Source of the DNA: Lachnospira eligens
GTDB taxonomy: Bacteria; Bacillota; Clostridia; Lachnospirales; Lachnospiraceae
DNA length: 64,000 nt
Assembly (NCBI RefSeq): GCF_009680455.1
Contig: NZ_WKRD01000004.1
Coordinates: 62,001 to 126,000 of the forward strand
Direction: 5' to 3'
The notes beneath the pieces were generated by a model that was not told where the DNA came from, searched no databases, and saw only the letters and a list, made by a program, of their open reading frames with translations. Below are positions 25,012-34,466 of the stretch, one piece after another; the first letter of the stretch is position 1, and every line of letters starts with the position of its first letter. The position numbers and the translations under genes are program-made.

Positions 25012-26853
25012 CTATCTGTAGTTCTGTAATGTAGGTGTTGAATTAACACCAAGTGGGTTAGTAACACCAGAAGCAGTAGTAATTTTGTATGTTACTGTTA
25101 TGCTTGAACCAGGAGCAATTGAATTGCCAAATCTGTAGGCAACCTGAAGATTGTTGTAATTGCCAGTGTACATTGTATCTCCATTGCTCATCTCTATATC
25201 AGAGATAGAGCCGCCAGCAGGGGCAAATATATGGATATAACCAGTAATTGTACCACCATAACTTCCAAGGATGTATCTACCGGCATTGATTTTGTCATTA
25301 TCACTTAATGTATTGCTATATGTAGCAGTTACTTCATAAGTGCTTGAACCATTACTGTTAACAACAGGCTCACTTATCTGTGTGTCTATATTGAGGAACC
25401 ATCCTAACTTACATGGATCAGAGATACTAAAGTATACTCCGGTTTCAGGATTCTCAGAGTCATCATTAAGTCCACCGGAACATCCGGCATTTTTAACAAG
25501 TGCCTGTTCAGCCTCATCTTCCATCCACATCATAACTGTACGGTTCTTAGCTCCATCCGAGAATACTTTATAATAATCACCGGCTTTTTTTACATCAAAG
25601 TCAGATACCAGCTTTGCCATGGTAACCTTAGCTGTTTCTGCAAATAAATTATCAACGTAATCGCCCGCAGAAGAAGAAGCATTTGCATTAAGGTACTTGT
25701 AATAAAGGTCATATTGTAAAACCTGTGTAGCATTATCTCCAGTTAACTCTGTGCCATCGGAAAGTGTTACATTGCCGATGTATCCAAGCATGTTCTGAAT
25801 AATTGCAGGGGTAAGGGAAACAACACCATTAACGTGCTCAAAATTCTTCTGCTCGTAGGCAAGTGCCCATATATAAGCAACTCTTTCAAAGGCAGGATCA
25901 AAACATGCATCTCTTGGTGCATTCATCCATGAACCAAAAAGCTCTTTTTCCTCATCTGTTATACCGGCAGCAGAAGGAGTGTGAGTTGAAAGAACATTAT
26001 ATACACTGCTGAAATCACCTATTGAAAGAATTCCATCGCGGATTCTTATGGTTCCAACTGAACCAGGGAAGCCGCCGGAAGCACGAATCTCAGAAGAGTT
26101 CTGTGCGGCAAGCAGATATGTTCTGTCAGAGCCATCTCCTATAAATGCCTTGAACAGAGGAAGGAACTCTTTGAGATTATCATATGAACCAGTCATTGAA
26201 GCAATCTGTGTAGAGTAATCAGATATCATGCTGTTAAGTCCCATAGGGAGATTAACCTGATTCATGGAATATACAATATCGTCAATCTTAGGCTCAATAT
26301 CCTCAAGAAGAGACAGATATGCATTAATAACAGTAATGTTAAAACCATCATCTACCTTCAGTTCAGATAAAGGATATTCTTCAAAAACAGCTGCTGTAGG
26401 ACGTGCAATATCATTAGAAGCCTCATCTACAAGAGAGAGAAGTTTCTCTACAGAGTCTATGTAACCTTTAAACTTAGGAACTTTATAGACCATTCTCCAT
26501 AAAGGCTTGTCTAATGTGGCATTAATATTGTCAAGTGCTATATCAAGCTCATCGCATGCAGCAAATGTGGAATCAGCATCCTGTGCCTTCAGTGCAGATA
26601 ATACATTTTTAAGGTCCGCTTTAAGGACTACCGCCTGTTGCTTTATATCAGATATTTCTTTTTTAGCAGTAACAGCACCAAATGCTCCGCCTAATCCCAG
26701 AATAAGAATTACCGCAATAACAACGCCGATTATGATACGTTTTCGTTTATGCTTCTTTGTATGGTGCGAGTGATGATGATGCGAATTACCGGAATTATGT
26801 GAGTGGTGAGAGTGATGTTCATGTTCGCTCCACTCAAATGACATTTCATCCAT
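25012..26853 (-). CDS. DUF4012 membrane-anchored surface protein with His-rich cytoplasmic tail
   Basis: 613 residues from the ATG at 26853, preceded by GGAGGG. The N-terminal cytoplasmic tail is strongly histidine-rich (EHEHHSHHSHNSG, then HHHHSHHTKKHKRKR), followed by one membrane segment (about 40-62). The extracellular remainder matches the DUF4012 family: LLAAQNSSEIRASGGFPGS, PRDACFDPAFERVA and a C-terminal beta domain. DUF4012 proteins are common near exopolysaccharide genes and have no established activity; some resemble the LCP-linked surface proteins. It lies convergent to the lyases. The histidines could bind zinc or nickel, which is speculation. Confidence 0.82.
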   Translation of the reverse strand: MDEMSFEWSEHEHHSHHSHNSGNSHHHHSHHTKKHKRKRIIIGVVIAVILILGLGGAFGAVTAKKEISDIKQQAVVLKADLKNVLSALKAQDADSTFAACDELDIALDNINATLDKPLWRMVYKVPKFKGYIDSVEKLLSLVDEASNDIARPTAAVFEEYPLSELKVDDGFNITVINAYLSLLEDIEPKIDDIVYSMNQVNLPMGLNSMISDYSTQIASMTGSYDNLKEFLPLFKAFIGDGSDRTYLLAAQNSSEIRASGGFPGSVGTIRIRDGILSIGDFSSVYNVLSTHTPSAAGITDEEKELFGSWMNAPRDACFDPAFERVAYIWALAYEQKNFEHVNGVVSLTPAIIQNMLGYIGNVTLSDGTELTGDNATQVLQYDLYYKYLNANASSSAGDYVDNLFAETAKVTMAKLVSDFDVKKAGDYYKVFSDGAKNRTVMMWMEDEAEQALVKNAGCSGGLNDDSENPETGVYFSISDPCKLGWFLNIDTQISEPVVNSNGSSTYEVTATYSNTLSDNDKINAGRYILGSYGGTITGYIHIFAPAGGSISDIEMSNGDTMYTGNYNNLQVAYRFGNSIAPGSSITVTYKITTASGVTNPLGVNSTPTLQNYR

Positions 26854-27001
26854 GTATATTAACCCTCCTATCATGTAAGAATAATTAATAAATTGTGTAT
26901 ACAAACAATATTTTAGTTTATCAGATAATAAAGGTATTTACAATAATAATGTACATAACTTATAATACTTTAAGAAATTTTAATAGAAAAGGATATCAGA
27001 T

Positions 27002-28555
27002 ATGAGTTTACTTACAGTAACCGGACTTACACACGGATTTGGCGACAGAGCGATTTTTAACAATGTGTCTTTCCAGCTTAACAGGCTTGATAAGATTGGA
27101 TTAGTGGGAGCCAACGGCGAAGGTAAATCCACATTTATGAATATAATAACAGGCAAGCTTATGCCTGATGAGGGAAAAGTTGAGTGGGCTAAGAATGTCA
27201 GAGTCGGATATCTCGACCAGCATGCTGTGCTTGAGAAGGGCATGACAATCCAGTCAGTGCTTGCTTCAGCATTTGACTTTCTGTATGACATGGAGAATCA
27301 GATGAATGAGATATACGCCGGGCTTGGCGATGCATCACCAGAAGAGATGGACAAGCTGATGGCAGAAGCGGGAACGATTCAGGACCTTCTTACAATGCAT
27401 GATTTCTATATGATAGATGCGAAGGTTGAGGAAGTTGCAAGAGCATTGGGACTATCTGACCTTGGACTTGATAAGGATGTAACTGAGCTTTCAGGTGGAC
27501 AGAGAACTAAGGTACTGCTTGGAAAGCTGCTTCTTGAGAAGCCGGACATTCTCCTTCTTGATGAGCCTACTAACTATCTTGATAAGGAGCATATCGAGTG
27601 GCTTAAGAGATATCTTCAGGATTATGAGAACGCATTTATACTGATATCGCATGATATACCATTCCTTAACAGCGTTATAAATGTTATTTATCATATGGAT
27701 AATCAGGAGCTGAACCGTTATACAGGCGATTATGATAATTTCCAGAAGGTATATGCTGTGAAGAAGGCGCAGCTTGAGGCAGCTTACAATAAGCAGCAGC
27801 AGGAGATTGCGGAGCTTAAGGATTTCGTTGCAAGAAATAAAGCACGAGTTGCCACAAGAAATATGGCAATGTCTAGACAGAAGAAGCTTGATAATATGGA
27901 TATTATTGAGCTGGCAGCAGAGAAGCCAAAGCCAGAGTTTAATTTCAAGACAGCGAGAACACCGGGAAGATATATTTTCCAGACACACGACCTTGTAATT
28001 GGTTATGATGAGCCGCTTTCAAGTCCGCTTAACTTAGAGATGGAGCGAGGCCAGAAGATTGTGCTTACAGGTGCTAACGGTATTGGTAAATCTACATTAC
28101 TAAAGAGCATATTAGGACTTATTAAGCCTCTGTCAGGTGATGTTGAGCAGGGAGATTATCTTGAGATAGGATATTTCGAGCAGGAGACTCCGGCTGGAAT
28201 TGAAACTACGTGTCTTGAGGAGATATGGCAGGAATTTCCGGGATATACACAGTATGAGGTTCGTTCAGCCCTTGCCAAATGTGGCCTTACAACCAAGCAT
28301 ATCGAGAGCAAGGTTAAGGTTCTTTCTGGTGGAGAGCAGGCAAAGGTGCGTCTGTGCAAGCTTATTAACCGTGAGAGTAACATCCTTGTACTTGATGAGC
28401 CTACTAATCACCTTGATGTGGATGCTAAGGATGAATTAAAAAGAGCCCTTATGGCATATAAGGGCAGTATACTTATGGTCTGCCACGAACCAGAGTTCTA
28501 CGATGGTCTTGCGACCGATGTGTGGGACTGTGGAAAGTGGACAACACGTATTTAA
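27002..28555 (+). CDS. ABC-F family ATPase (translation factor/ribosome protection type)
   Basis: 517 residues, two ABC domains and no membrane segment. Domain 1: GANGEGKST (about 37-45), LSGGQRTK, LLLDEPTNYLD. The interdomain linker (about 240-310) is rich in Lys, Glu and Gln and is probably helical. Domain 2: GANGIGKST, LSGGEQAKV, LVLDEPTNHLD. ABC-F proteins bind the ribosomal E site and adjust translation or protect against antibiotics. Sequence alone does not tell housekeeping EttA/YdiF-type from resistance type; the absence of other resistance genes favours housekeeping. AAAAGGATATCAG precedes the ATG. Confidence 0.92.
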   Translation: MSLLTVTGLTHGFGDRAIFNNVSFQLNRLDKIGLVGANGEGKSTFMNIITGKLMPDEGKVEWAKNVRVGYLDQHAVLEKGMTIQSVLASAFDFLYDMENQMNEIYAGLGDASPEEMDKLMAEAGTIQDLLTMHDFYMIDAKVEEVARALGLSDLGLDKDVTELSGGQRTKVLLGKLLLEKPDILLLDEPTNYLDKEHIEWLKRYLQDYENAFILISHDIPFLNSVINVIYHMDNQELNRYTGDYDNFQKVYAVKKAQLEAAYNKQQQEIAELKDFVARNKARVATRNMAMSRQKKLDNMDIIELAAEKPKPEFNFKTARTPGRYIFQTHDLVIGYDEPLSSPLNLEMERGQKIVLTGANGIGKSTLLKSILGLIKPLSGDVEQGDYLEIGYFEQETPAGIETTCLEEIWQEFPGYTQYEVRSALAKCGLTTKHIESKVKVLSGGEQAKVRLCKLINRESNILVLDEPTNHLDVDAKDELKRALMAYKGSILMVCHEPEFYDGLATDVWDCGKWTTRI

Positions 28556-28579
28556 TTGTATGATATGCGGTTGCCGCAG

Positions 28580-29260
28580 TTAATCATTAAAATAATCAGG
28601 AAAATGTTTTCTGATTGCATCAATATTTTCAGAATATCTGCTCATATGTCTCTGCGATATATGGGCAGCTTTTTCTTTGTCTTTATTCTCGATGGCGGCT
28701 ACAAGTTCTCCATGGTCTTTCAGGATTCTACCTGTTTCTTTGCATCTGAAACTTAATATTGTAGTTCTGTCAAAATGTGGTGCCATGCTTTCTACAAGGT
28801 TGTACCATACAGTTTTGCCACACATTTTATACAGACTTCCGTGAAATTCTTTATCAAGTGTGAAAATCTTTTCTTCATCACCGCGTTTGATATACATTTC
28901 CCATAAAGCTACATTTTCATATAATGAATCAAGCTGGTTCTTTGTCAGTATATCGCATGCTTCAACTGCAAGCTGTGCCTCAAGTACACAGCGTAAGTCG
29001 CGGAGCTGTTCTACAATATCTGAATTAACATATGATACAAATGCTCCAATCTTAGGCTTTATCTCTATCAGTTTTGACTGTGCAAGTTCTAATTCTGCTT
29101 CGCGTAAAGGATTATTGCTGACATTCATAAGTGAGCAGAGTTCAGGTGCTTCAAGCTTCTGACCTGGCAGCAGGTTAGTGTGGACAATGTTGTAAATAAG
29201 CTGTCTGAGTACATAATCTTTAGCAGCTTCATCTTCTGATTTTTCTGTAATATTTAACAT
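28580..29260 (-). CDS. GntR family regulator, FadR subfamily (FCD ligand domain)
   Basis: 226 residues from ATG 29260 (the GGGGGT before it acts as ribosome site; an ATG four codons earlier overlaps that site). The N-terminal winged helix includes QKLEAPELCSLMNVSNNPLREAELEL; the C-terminal all-helical FCD domain has the metal/ligand histidines (DKEFHGSLY, HGELVAAIENKD, HISQRHM). FadR-type regulators commonly sense sugar acids such as uronates. It faces a broken sugar-type transporter, and the pectate lyases nearby would give galacturonate, so control of hexuronate use is a fair guess. Confidence 0.87.
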   Translation of the reverse strand: MLNITEKSEDEAAKDYVLRQLIYNIVHTNLLPGQKLEAPELCSLMNVSNNPLREAELELAQSKLIEIKPKIGAFVSYVNSDIVEQLRDLRCVLEAQLAVEACDILTKNQLDSLYENVALWEMYIKRGDEEKIFTLDKEFHGSLYKMCGKTVWYNLVESMAPHFDRTTILSFRCKETGRILKDHGELVAAIENKDKEKAAHISQRHMSRYSENIDAIRKHFPDYFND

Positions 29261-29280
29261 AGATACCCCCAAAATGTTAA

Positions 29281-29299
29281 TGATATATATTTTATATCA
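29281..29299. promoter_or_regulatory. palindromic operator candidate for the GntR regulator
   Basis: TGATATA (29281-29287) and TATATCA (29293-29299) are exact reverse complements separated by 5 bp. A related half-perfect copy TGATATATATTATATAG lies at about 29347-29363. Both are in the divergent gap between the regulator and the broken transporter. Confidence 0.45.
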
Positions 29300-29409
29300 T
29301 ATTTTTGTAAAATTGTCTAATTTTTAACACTCGACATTCTTGCGACTGATATATATTATATAGCACGAAATATATAACATACAAAGTGATATAAAAGATA
29401 TGGAGGTTA

Positions 29410-29850
29410 ATGATGAGTGGCACAGTAACTAAAAACAAAAAGATAACTCTCATTCACAAGCTGGCATATGGAAGTGGTAATATGCTGGGAAGCGGAGCTT
29501 TGGCGATAAGCGGGGCATGGCTTTTATATTTTTACACGACATTTTGTAATATGTCAGTTGTTAAGGCTACGCTTATATTTTCAATTGCAACATATCTTGA
29601 TGTAATTCTTAATCCTTTGATGGGATTTATTACAGACAGCTTTTAAAGAACTAAGCTGGAAAGAAAGTTTGGACGAAGAAGATTCTTTATCCTTACAGGT
29701 ATTCCGCTTATGCTTCTTTATCCAATGCTCTGGGTAAAGAATATGAATTTCTTCTATTATCTTACAACTTATATTCTTTTTGAATTTGTGTATACAAGCA
29801 GAATGAAGCTTAACCACAAGACACATAAGATTGTTATTGATTTCTTATGA
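29410..29850 (+). pseudogene. broken GPH-type sugar:cation symporter (MFS)
   Basis: The frame opens with a good start and gives 78 residues matching the N-terminus of GPH/MelB-type symporters (ITLIHKLAYGSGNMLGSG, then DVILNPLMGFITDSF). It hits TAA at 29644 exactly where the family continues with a loop. The same frame then resumes with RTKLERKFGRRRFFILTGIP, the conserved loop 2-3 and third helix, and ends at 29850 after a few membrane residues. Around two thirds of the protein is missing. One nonsense change plus a 3' deletion explains this. It may once have imported a sugar or uronide under the GntR regulator. Confidence 0.8.
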
Positions 29851-29913
29851 TAAATGTTTTGGTAATAATAACATTGGTTATAAGGAATGAGAAATTGAAT
29901 AATAATTGATAGG

Positions 29914-29945
29914 AAAGCCCATAGAAGCAGATTCTATGGGCTTTT
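29914..29945. terminator. rho-independent terminator
   Basis: AAAGCCCATAGAA and TTCTATGGGCTTTT form a strong stem with a T tract on the plus strand and an A tract suitable for the minus strand. Confidence 0.85.
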
Positions 29946-29973
29946 GTGTTAAAAAATCATATCAGCATCATAA

Positions 29974-31188
29974 TCAGATATAATCCGAAACATACGGAAT
30001 TCTATGAAAAAGTATGTCATCCAGATGTTCAATAGCTTCATCTGATGCCTGTATCTTGTCCATGACATGCAGCTTCTCAGCGGTTTTGTAGCCAAGCATT
30101 AATGTAGTTAATGTGCCGATTGACATGGATACTTCGTAATCAGGCTGCTGTTCGGTTTCAATACATTTGCCGTTATCAAAAAGGAATGTAAAGTAACCAT
30201 TGTTCCATGCGAGAAGGTCATCTTCAATGTAGAAGCGTATGCAAACAGATGGCTCGTCTGGGTCGCAGGCATATTTGGCAAAGAATTGTCTGATATCAAT
30301 AATTCGCCCCATTGTGTATGGACGGATTGTCTCTTTAATATCGCTGTCATCGAGTTCAAATGCGATTGGCTCACTGTAGTAATTGTTTCCACGGACCTCG
30401 TCAATCATTGAATCGTGGGCATGTATGAATTCCCACAAGCCAAGCTGTGCCTCTCGGTTAAGATAAATCATTTCTTTCACATGCATGACATCAGAACTTA
30501 TCATGTATACCATATATCCGTAAGGTACATCGTCCTTAGAATAATAGATGGCAACAGAGGTGTCGTCCTCGTCCCAGCGCCAGTATTCTTCCCATGCAAG
30601 ATTGTTTCTATATAGACAGCCGTGTGTCTTTTCAGCAAATTTGGTATGAAGCTCCTTAAATTCTTTGTCGTCCCATGAAACTCGTCTGACATAACCGGGC
30701 TCATTAAGCTTTCTTGGAATCTGCGTATCCTTGATTGTATAAGTCATCTTGTTAGAGATAATTTCCCAGCCAAGACCACGGTATAATGGAATTGAATATG
30801 GATACAACAAAGCAAATGATTTGTGTGCATCTCTCATTCGTATAAGGCTCTGAATCATCAGTCTTTTCATAATTCCATGTCCTGTGTATTCAGGATATGT
30901 ACATACGCTTGTAACGAAGCCTACGCTGTATTTAACACCGTAAATATTCATATCAAGAGGGTATACTGCAAACTGTGCAATCAGATCATCACCATTGAAG
31001 CAGCCAAGTACATCAGCTCTTTGAAGAACAGGGAATTTGGACTGGGTAATCTCATCGTCCTTCCAGCCTGTCTCGGCAAGCTCCTGTTCAGTTACCTGAA
31101 AGGCATACCTTAAAAGTGCATTGTATTCTTCAGCGTCATCTATAGTAAGAGGACGCAGTGTATAGTTGTTTTCATCATTTCTGCTCAT
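29974..31188 (-). CDS. GNAT acetyltransferase, Eis-like (with C-terminal sterol-carrier-type domain)
   Basis: 404 residues from ATG 31188, which follows AAAAGGA; a longer frame begins upstream but lacks a ribosome site. The N-terminal GNAT fold has VGFVTSVCTYPEYTGHGIMKRLM, the acetyl-CoA pyrophosphate-binding motif (about 80-102). A second GNAT-like domain and a C-terminal SCP2-like domain match the three-domain Eis family (about 400 residues). Eis-type enzymes acetylate amines, including aminoglycosides and lysine side chains. The native substrate is unknown. The gene is monocistronic and convergent to the broken transporter. Confidence 0.82.
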   Translation of the reverse strand: MSRNDENNYTLRPLTIDDAEEYNALLRYAFQVTEQELAETGWKDDEITQSKFPVLQRADVLGCFNGDDLIAQFAVYPLDMNIYGVKYSVGFVTSVCTYPEYTGHGIMKRLMIQSLIRMRDAHKSFALLYPYSIPLYRGLGWEIISNKMTYTIKDTQIPRKLNEPGYVRRVSWDDKEFKELHTKFAEKTHGCLYRNNLAWEEYWRWDEDDTSVAIYYSKDDVPYGYMVYMISSDVMHVKEMIYLNREAQLGLWEFIHAHDSMIDEVRGNNYYSEPIAFELDDSDIKETIRPYTMGRIIDIRQFFAKYACDPDEPSVCIRFYIEDDLLAWNNGYFTFLFDNGKCIETEQQPDYEVSMSIGTLTTLMLGYKTAEKLHVMDKIQASDEAIEHLDDILFHRIPYVSDYI

Positions 31189-31407
31189 TGCGTTTATTCC
31201 TTTTCTGTGTGCGCTTATTTCGTACATAATATAGCACTGGGGGCGGTTGTGGTCAAATGCTAGTTGGTGATATACTATAATAAATATAGGAAAGACCCAC
31301 GAAAGAAGTAGAAATTGACGAAATAGTAGGTAAAATGAAGCCAGGGCGAGAGGCAGGAAGTGAAAAGTAGAGTCAGATAAGAAACAAGGCAGTAAAAGGA
31401 GGCATAC

Positions 31408-32562
31408 ATGGCAATAAAATCAGAAGCAAAGCTCACCACATTTGAGGCAATAAGCATGATTGTGGGAAACAGTATAGGAACGGGAATTATAGCAGTTCCG
31501 TATCTTGCAACTAAGAACAGTATGATTGATGTTATCTGGATGGTAGGAGCAGCTTACATCATTAATGTAATTCTGCATCTTATAATTGCGGAACTTTCGT
31601 ATAACAACGGCGGTGTGCAGCTTGTAAAAAGCTTTGAGGGTGAGCTGTTCCATGGAGTGATGAAGAAAGTATTCAGCTGGATTGTTTTTGTGGTGTATGG
31701 ACTTGCGATTATGATAGGAGTAAGTGGCAATATTAATGGTGGAGCGCAGATATTTGTGAACTGGTTTGGACTTCCACTGTGGGCAGCACAGATAATATAT
31801 TATGTGATTGCTGGAATTGTAGTATTCATGGGAATGAAGGCGGTAGGAATTGCACAGAAATACGCTGTAATACTTCTTATGGGAATAGTTGCAGTTATGA
31901 CAGTAGGAACATTTACACATCCAGTTAATGGATTCTATACAGCACCTTTCCATTGGAATAATCTGCTTGCACTGTATAGTATGGTTGTATTTGCGACATC
32001 AGCTAATCAGGCGGTTATTCAGGTTGTTAAAGGACTTGATGGCAATCCGGGTAAGATAAGAAAATCAATATTCATAGGCTTTGGTCTGTCGTCAGCGTTC
32101 GTGCTTGTTGTGACACTTACAGTCCTTCTTGGAACTAAGGGAACAATAGATAAGGAACTTGCTTATATGCAGCTTGGAGAGAGCATCGGAAAATGGGCAG
32201 TTATTCTTGCAGGTATCTTTTCGCTTTTTGCACTGCTTACAACATTCTGGAGTAACACACTTGCTTTAAGAGATGTCGTGCATGAGCAGGTTGGAATCGG
32301 CAACCGTGTAAGCTGGCTTATAGCGACAGTTCCATGTATATTATTTGCAATATTCGGAGTAAGCAGCTTTATAATACTTACAAGAATTATGAGTGGTGTA
32401 GTTGTACTGGTGAGCATAATGCTCGTTCTGACATATGGTAAATCAAGAAAGAAAGCAGGAGCAAGTCCTATATGCGGAGTGATAGGAACGCTGCCATTTC
32501 AGATTCTTATGGTAGTATCGACAATAGTTTCTGCTATAGGAGCATTAATACCACTCAGCTAA
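31408..32562 (+). CDS. amino acid permease-like membrane transporter
   Basis: 384 residues with about eleven hydrophobic segments. The first reads FEAISMIVGNSIGTGIIAVPYL, the GTGI unwound-helix motif of APC-superfamily amino acid transporters of the aromatic/AAAP group. It would import an amino acid with a cation. AAAAGGAGGCATAC gives a strong start. No enzyme of amino acid metabolism is adjacent, so the substrate is open. A spore-germinant GerAB-type role is possible from the fold, but no GerA or GerC partner is present. Confidence 0.75.
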   Translation: MAIKSEAKLTTFEAISMIVGNSIGTGIIAVPYLATKNSMIDVIWMVGAAYIINVILHLIIAELSYNNGGVQLVKSFEGELFHGVMKKVFSWIVFVVYGLAIMIGVSGNINGGAQIFVNWFGLPLWAAQIIYYVIAGIVVFMGMKAVGIAQKYAVILLMGIVAVMTVGTFTHPVNGFYTAPFHWNNLLALYSMVVFATSANQAVIQVVKGLDGNPGKIRKSIFIGFGLSSAFVLVVTLTVLLGTKGTIDKELAYMQLGESIGKWAVILAGIFSLFALLTTFWSNTLALRDVVHEQVGIGNRVSWLIATVPCILFAIFGVSSFIILTRIMSGVVVLVSIMLVLTYGKSRKKAGASPICGVIGTLPFQILMVVSTIVSAIGALIPLS

Positions 32563-32610
32563 ATATATAACCGGTATTAATTTTAGTGCCGGAAAGAAAG
32601 GCGTGAAAGT

Positions 32611-33639
32611 ATGTATAAATCAGACAATTTAAAGCAGACAGACAAGGAAACATTTACATATACAATTGATAAGAATAAAGATTTTAAGATATTGCAGCTT
32701 ACAGACCTTCATCTGGGATTTGGTTTCATATCAAGGAAGAAGGATAACCTGGCGCTAAATGCAGTAACAAAGATTATTCATAAGGCAAAGCCTGATATGA
32801 TAGTGCTTACAGGAGATTCTATATTTCCATTTCTGCCAAAGGCGGGTACGCTTAATAACAGAAAGCAGGCATACAAGCTGATGAAATTCATGGACAGCTT
32901 TGCAATTCCGTATACACTTGTATTCGGTAATCACGATTGTGAGATGGGTTCGACATGTAATAAGGAAGAACTGGCACAGATTTATAAGAAGGGGAAATAC
33001 TGCATATTTACTGAAGGCAGGAAAGAGCTTACAGGTGTAGGAAACTTCTTTATCAATCTTACCGATTCAGATGGCAATGCTTTATTGCCGCTTGTTATGC
33101 TTGATTCCAATATGTATGGCGAGGGAGGCTGGTTTTACAGCGGATTTGACCGGATACATGATGACCAGGTGGATTGGTGCATGACCAGGCTTAATGACTT
33201 GAAAAAATGTAATCCAGATATTAAGGCGATGGCATTTTTCCACATGCCGCCTGCGGAATTTAAGGAAGCATACCGTAAGATGAAACTTGGTGATAAGAGC
33301 GTAATATATCAGCATGGCAGTATTGCTGAGAAGAATGAGCATTTTGGGATTTCAAAGTTTGAAGGAACATTTTTTAATAAAGCAGTGGAGAATGGTGTTA
33401 TTAAATGGATGTTTTGCGGACATGACCATCTGAATACACTTTCACTTATATATAAGGGAATCCAGATGACATATGGAATGTCGATAGATTATCTGGGATA
33501 TAAGGACATAGATAAGAGTTATATCCAGAGAGGCGGTACTCTGATTACGAGAAAGCCTGATGGAAGAATATTGGTTAGCATGGTACCGCTTGGAGCAGTA
33601 ATTTCTACAAGGGTAAGTGGTAAGAAAAATGAAGAATAG
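32611..33639 (+). CDS. calcineurin-like metallophosphoesterase
   Basis: 342 residues. The five metallophosphoesterase blocks are visible: TDLHLG (about 31-36), TGDSIF, FGNHDCE (about 110-116), FFHMPPAEF and CGHDHLN (about 273-279). It would bind two metal ions and hydrolyse phosphodiesters or monoesters; in this YkuE/PhoD-like size class, cell-wall or nucleotide substrates are known. No signal peptide is seen. It is 48 bp downstream of the permease and probably co-transcribed with it. GGAAAGAAAGG lies before the start. Confidence 0.85.
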   Translation: MYKSDNLKQTDKETFTYTIDKNKDFKILQLTDLHLGFGFISRKKDNLALNAVTKIIHKAKPDMIVLTGDSIFPFLPKAGTLNNRKQAYKLMKFMDSFAIPYTLVFGNHDCEMGSTCNKEELAQIYKKGKYCIFTEGRKELTGVGNFFINLTDSDGNALLPLVMLDSNMYGEGGWFYSGFDRIHDDQVDWCMTRLNDLKKCNPDIKAMAFFHMPPAEFKEAYRKMKLGDKSVIYQHGSIAEKNEHFGISKFEGTFFNKAVENGVIKWMFCGHDHLNTLSLIYKGIQMTYGMSIDYLGYKDIDKSYIQRGGTLITRKPDGRILVSMVPLGAVISTRVSGKKNEE

Positions 33640-33651
33640 GCTGAATAAGGC

Positions 33652-33686
33652 AGAAAAAGGGCCTACCCAAGGAAGAGGGTAAGCCC
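33652..33686. terminator. hairpin between convergent genes, possible terminator
   Basis: AGGGCCTACCC pairs imperfectly with GGGTAAGCCCT. It is preceded by AAAAA, which would be the T tract for the minus-strand phospholipase-like gene, but none follows it on the plus strand. Confidence 0.4.
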
Positions 33687-33872
33687 TGCAATGATTTGAG
33701 CAAAAATCATCTACGCGTCTAATATAACACACAGTTTATGGTAAAACAAGGTATAATTTGACAATATTAGAACTTTACAACTTTACTAAAAGGTCGCAAC
33801 CCCAGTGTTTATCAGCTATTGCGTACATTAAGCCGTGGGATGTTGTACTTGTGTTTTTTAAAGTACAATTCT

Positions 33873-34466
33873 TTAGATATTAGTATTAAGTGCAATGTAG
33901 TCTTCATTCATTTCAATAACGATATCCTTGCCGCTGTTAATCATGAATAGTTTTACATAGTTGTCAACAAATGCATAACCAACAGAAGAGATGAAACTAT
34001 AGTCATTATCAAAGCCCTGATCGTTAGCAGCATACTGTTTGTGGTTAGTTATGAGATAATCTAACATTCTGTCAGCAGACACGCCGCGTCCATTATTAGA
34101 TATCAGAGGTTTGTCGATATCATTCTTAGCTTCTCTTATATAATTCATGAACTTAATTTCATATAACACATGTTCAGACATTGGTTCCGGATACCATGAG
34201 TTATGTGGAAATGTAAAGTAATCTTCTATGTAATGCAGAGCATATCCTAAAGATAAGAAGGATAAACAATTCATTCTGCCGTGTCTTTCAAGGCGATGAA
34301 GTCTTCTGGCAATTTTATCATATGAAGAATCCCATGTATGACCTTTGATGTAAGTATGCAGAAGAATATCTGGCATAATACTTCCAAGTCTTAAAGCAAA
34401 ATCATGTCTTTTCTTAAGGTTAGGAGTAAGTCTTTTGGTTACGGTTACATGTCCGTACTTGTTCAT
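33873..34466 (-). CDS. zinc-dependent phospholipase C family protein
   Basis: 197 residues from ATG 34466 after AAAGGAAAATTA. It shows the zinc-dependent phospholipase C/S1-P1-like pattern of scattered metal ligands: an early His (GHVTVTKR), an Asp (GSIMPDIL), HTWDSS, a central LGYALHYIEDYFTFPHN and MSEHVLYE. Bacterial zinc PLCs of this type include small cytoplasmic forms without signal peptide, as here, whose substrates are unknown. It is monocistronic. The family is recognised from the metal-ligand spacing; true phospholipase activity is not certain. Confidence 0.7.
   Translation of the reverse strand: MNKYGHVTVTKRLTPNLKKRHDFALRLGSIMPDILLHTYIKGHTWDSSYDKIARRLHRLERHGRMNCLSFLSLGYALHYIEDYFTFPHNSWYPEPMSEHVLYEIKFMNYIREAKNDIDKPLISNNGRGVSADRMLDYLITNHKQYAANDQGFDNDYSFISSVGYAFVDNYVKLFMINSGKDIVIEMNEDYIALNTNI

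Noticed and set aside
27002..28555. ABC-F protein as an antibiotic-resistance determinant
   Set aside because: The sequence fits the general ABC-F layout, but context holds no resistance or mobile genes, so a resistance call is unsupported.
31408..32562. Spore germination permease (GerAB-type)
   Set aside because: No GerAA or GerAC partner is adjacent, and the neighbour is a phosphoesterase; a general amino acid permease is the safer call.
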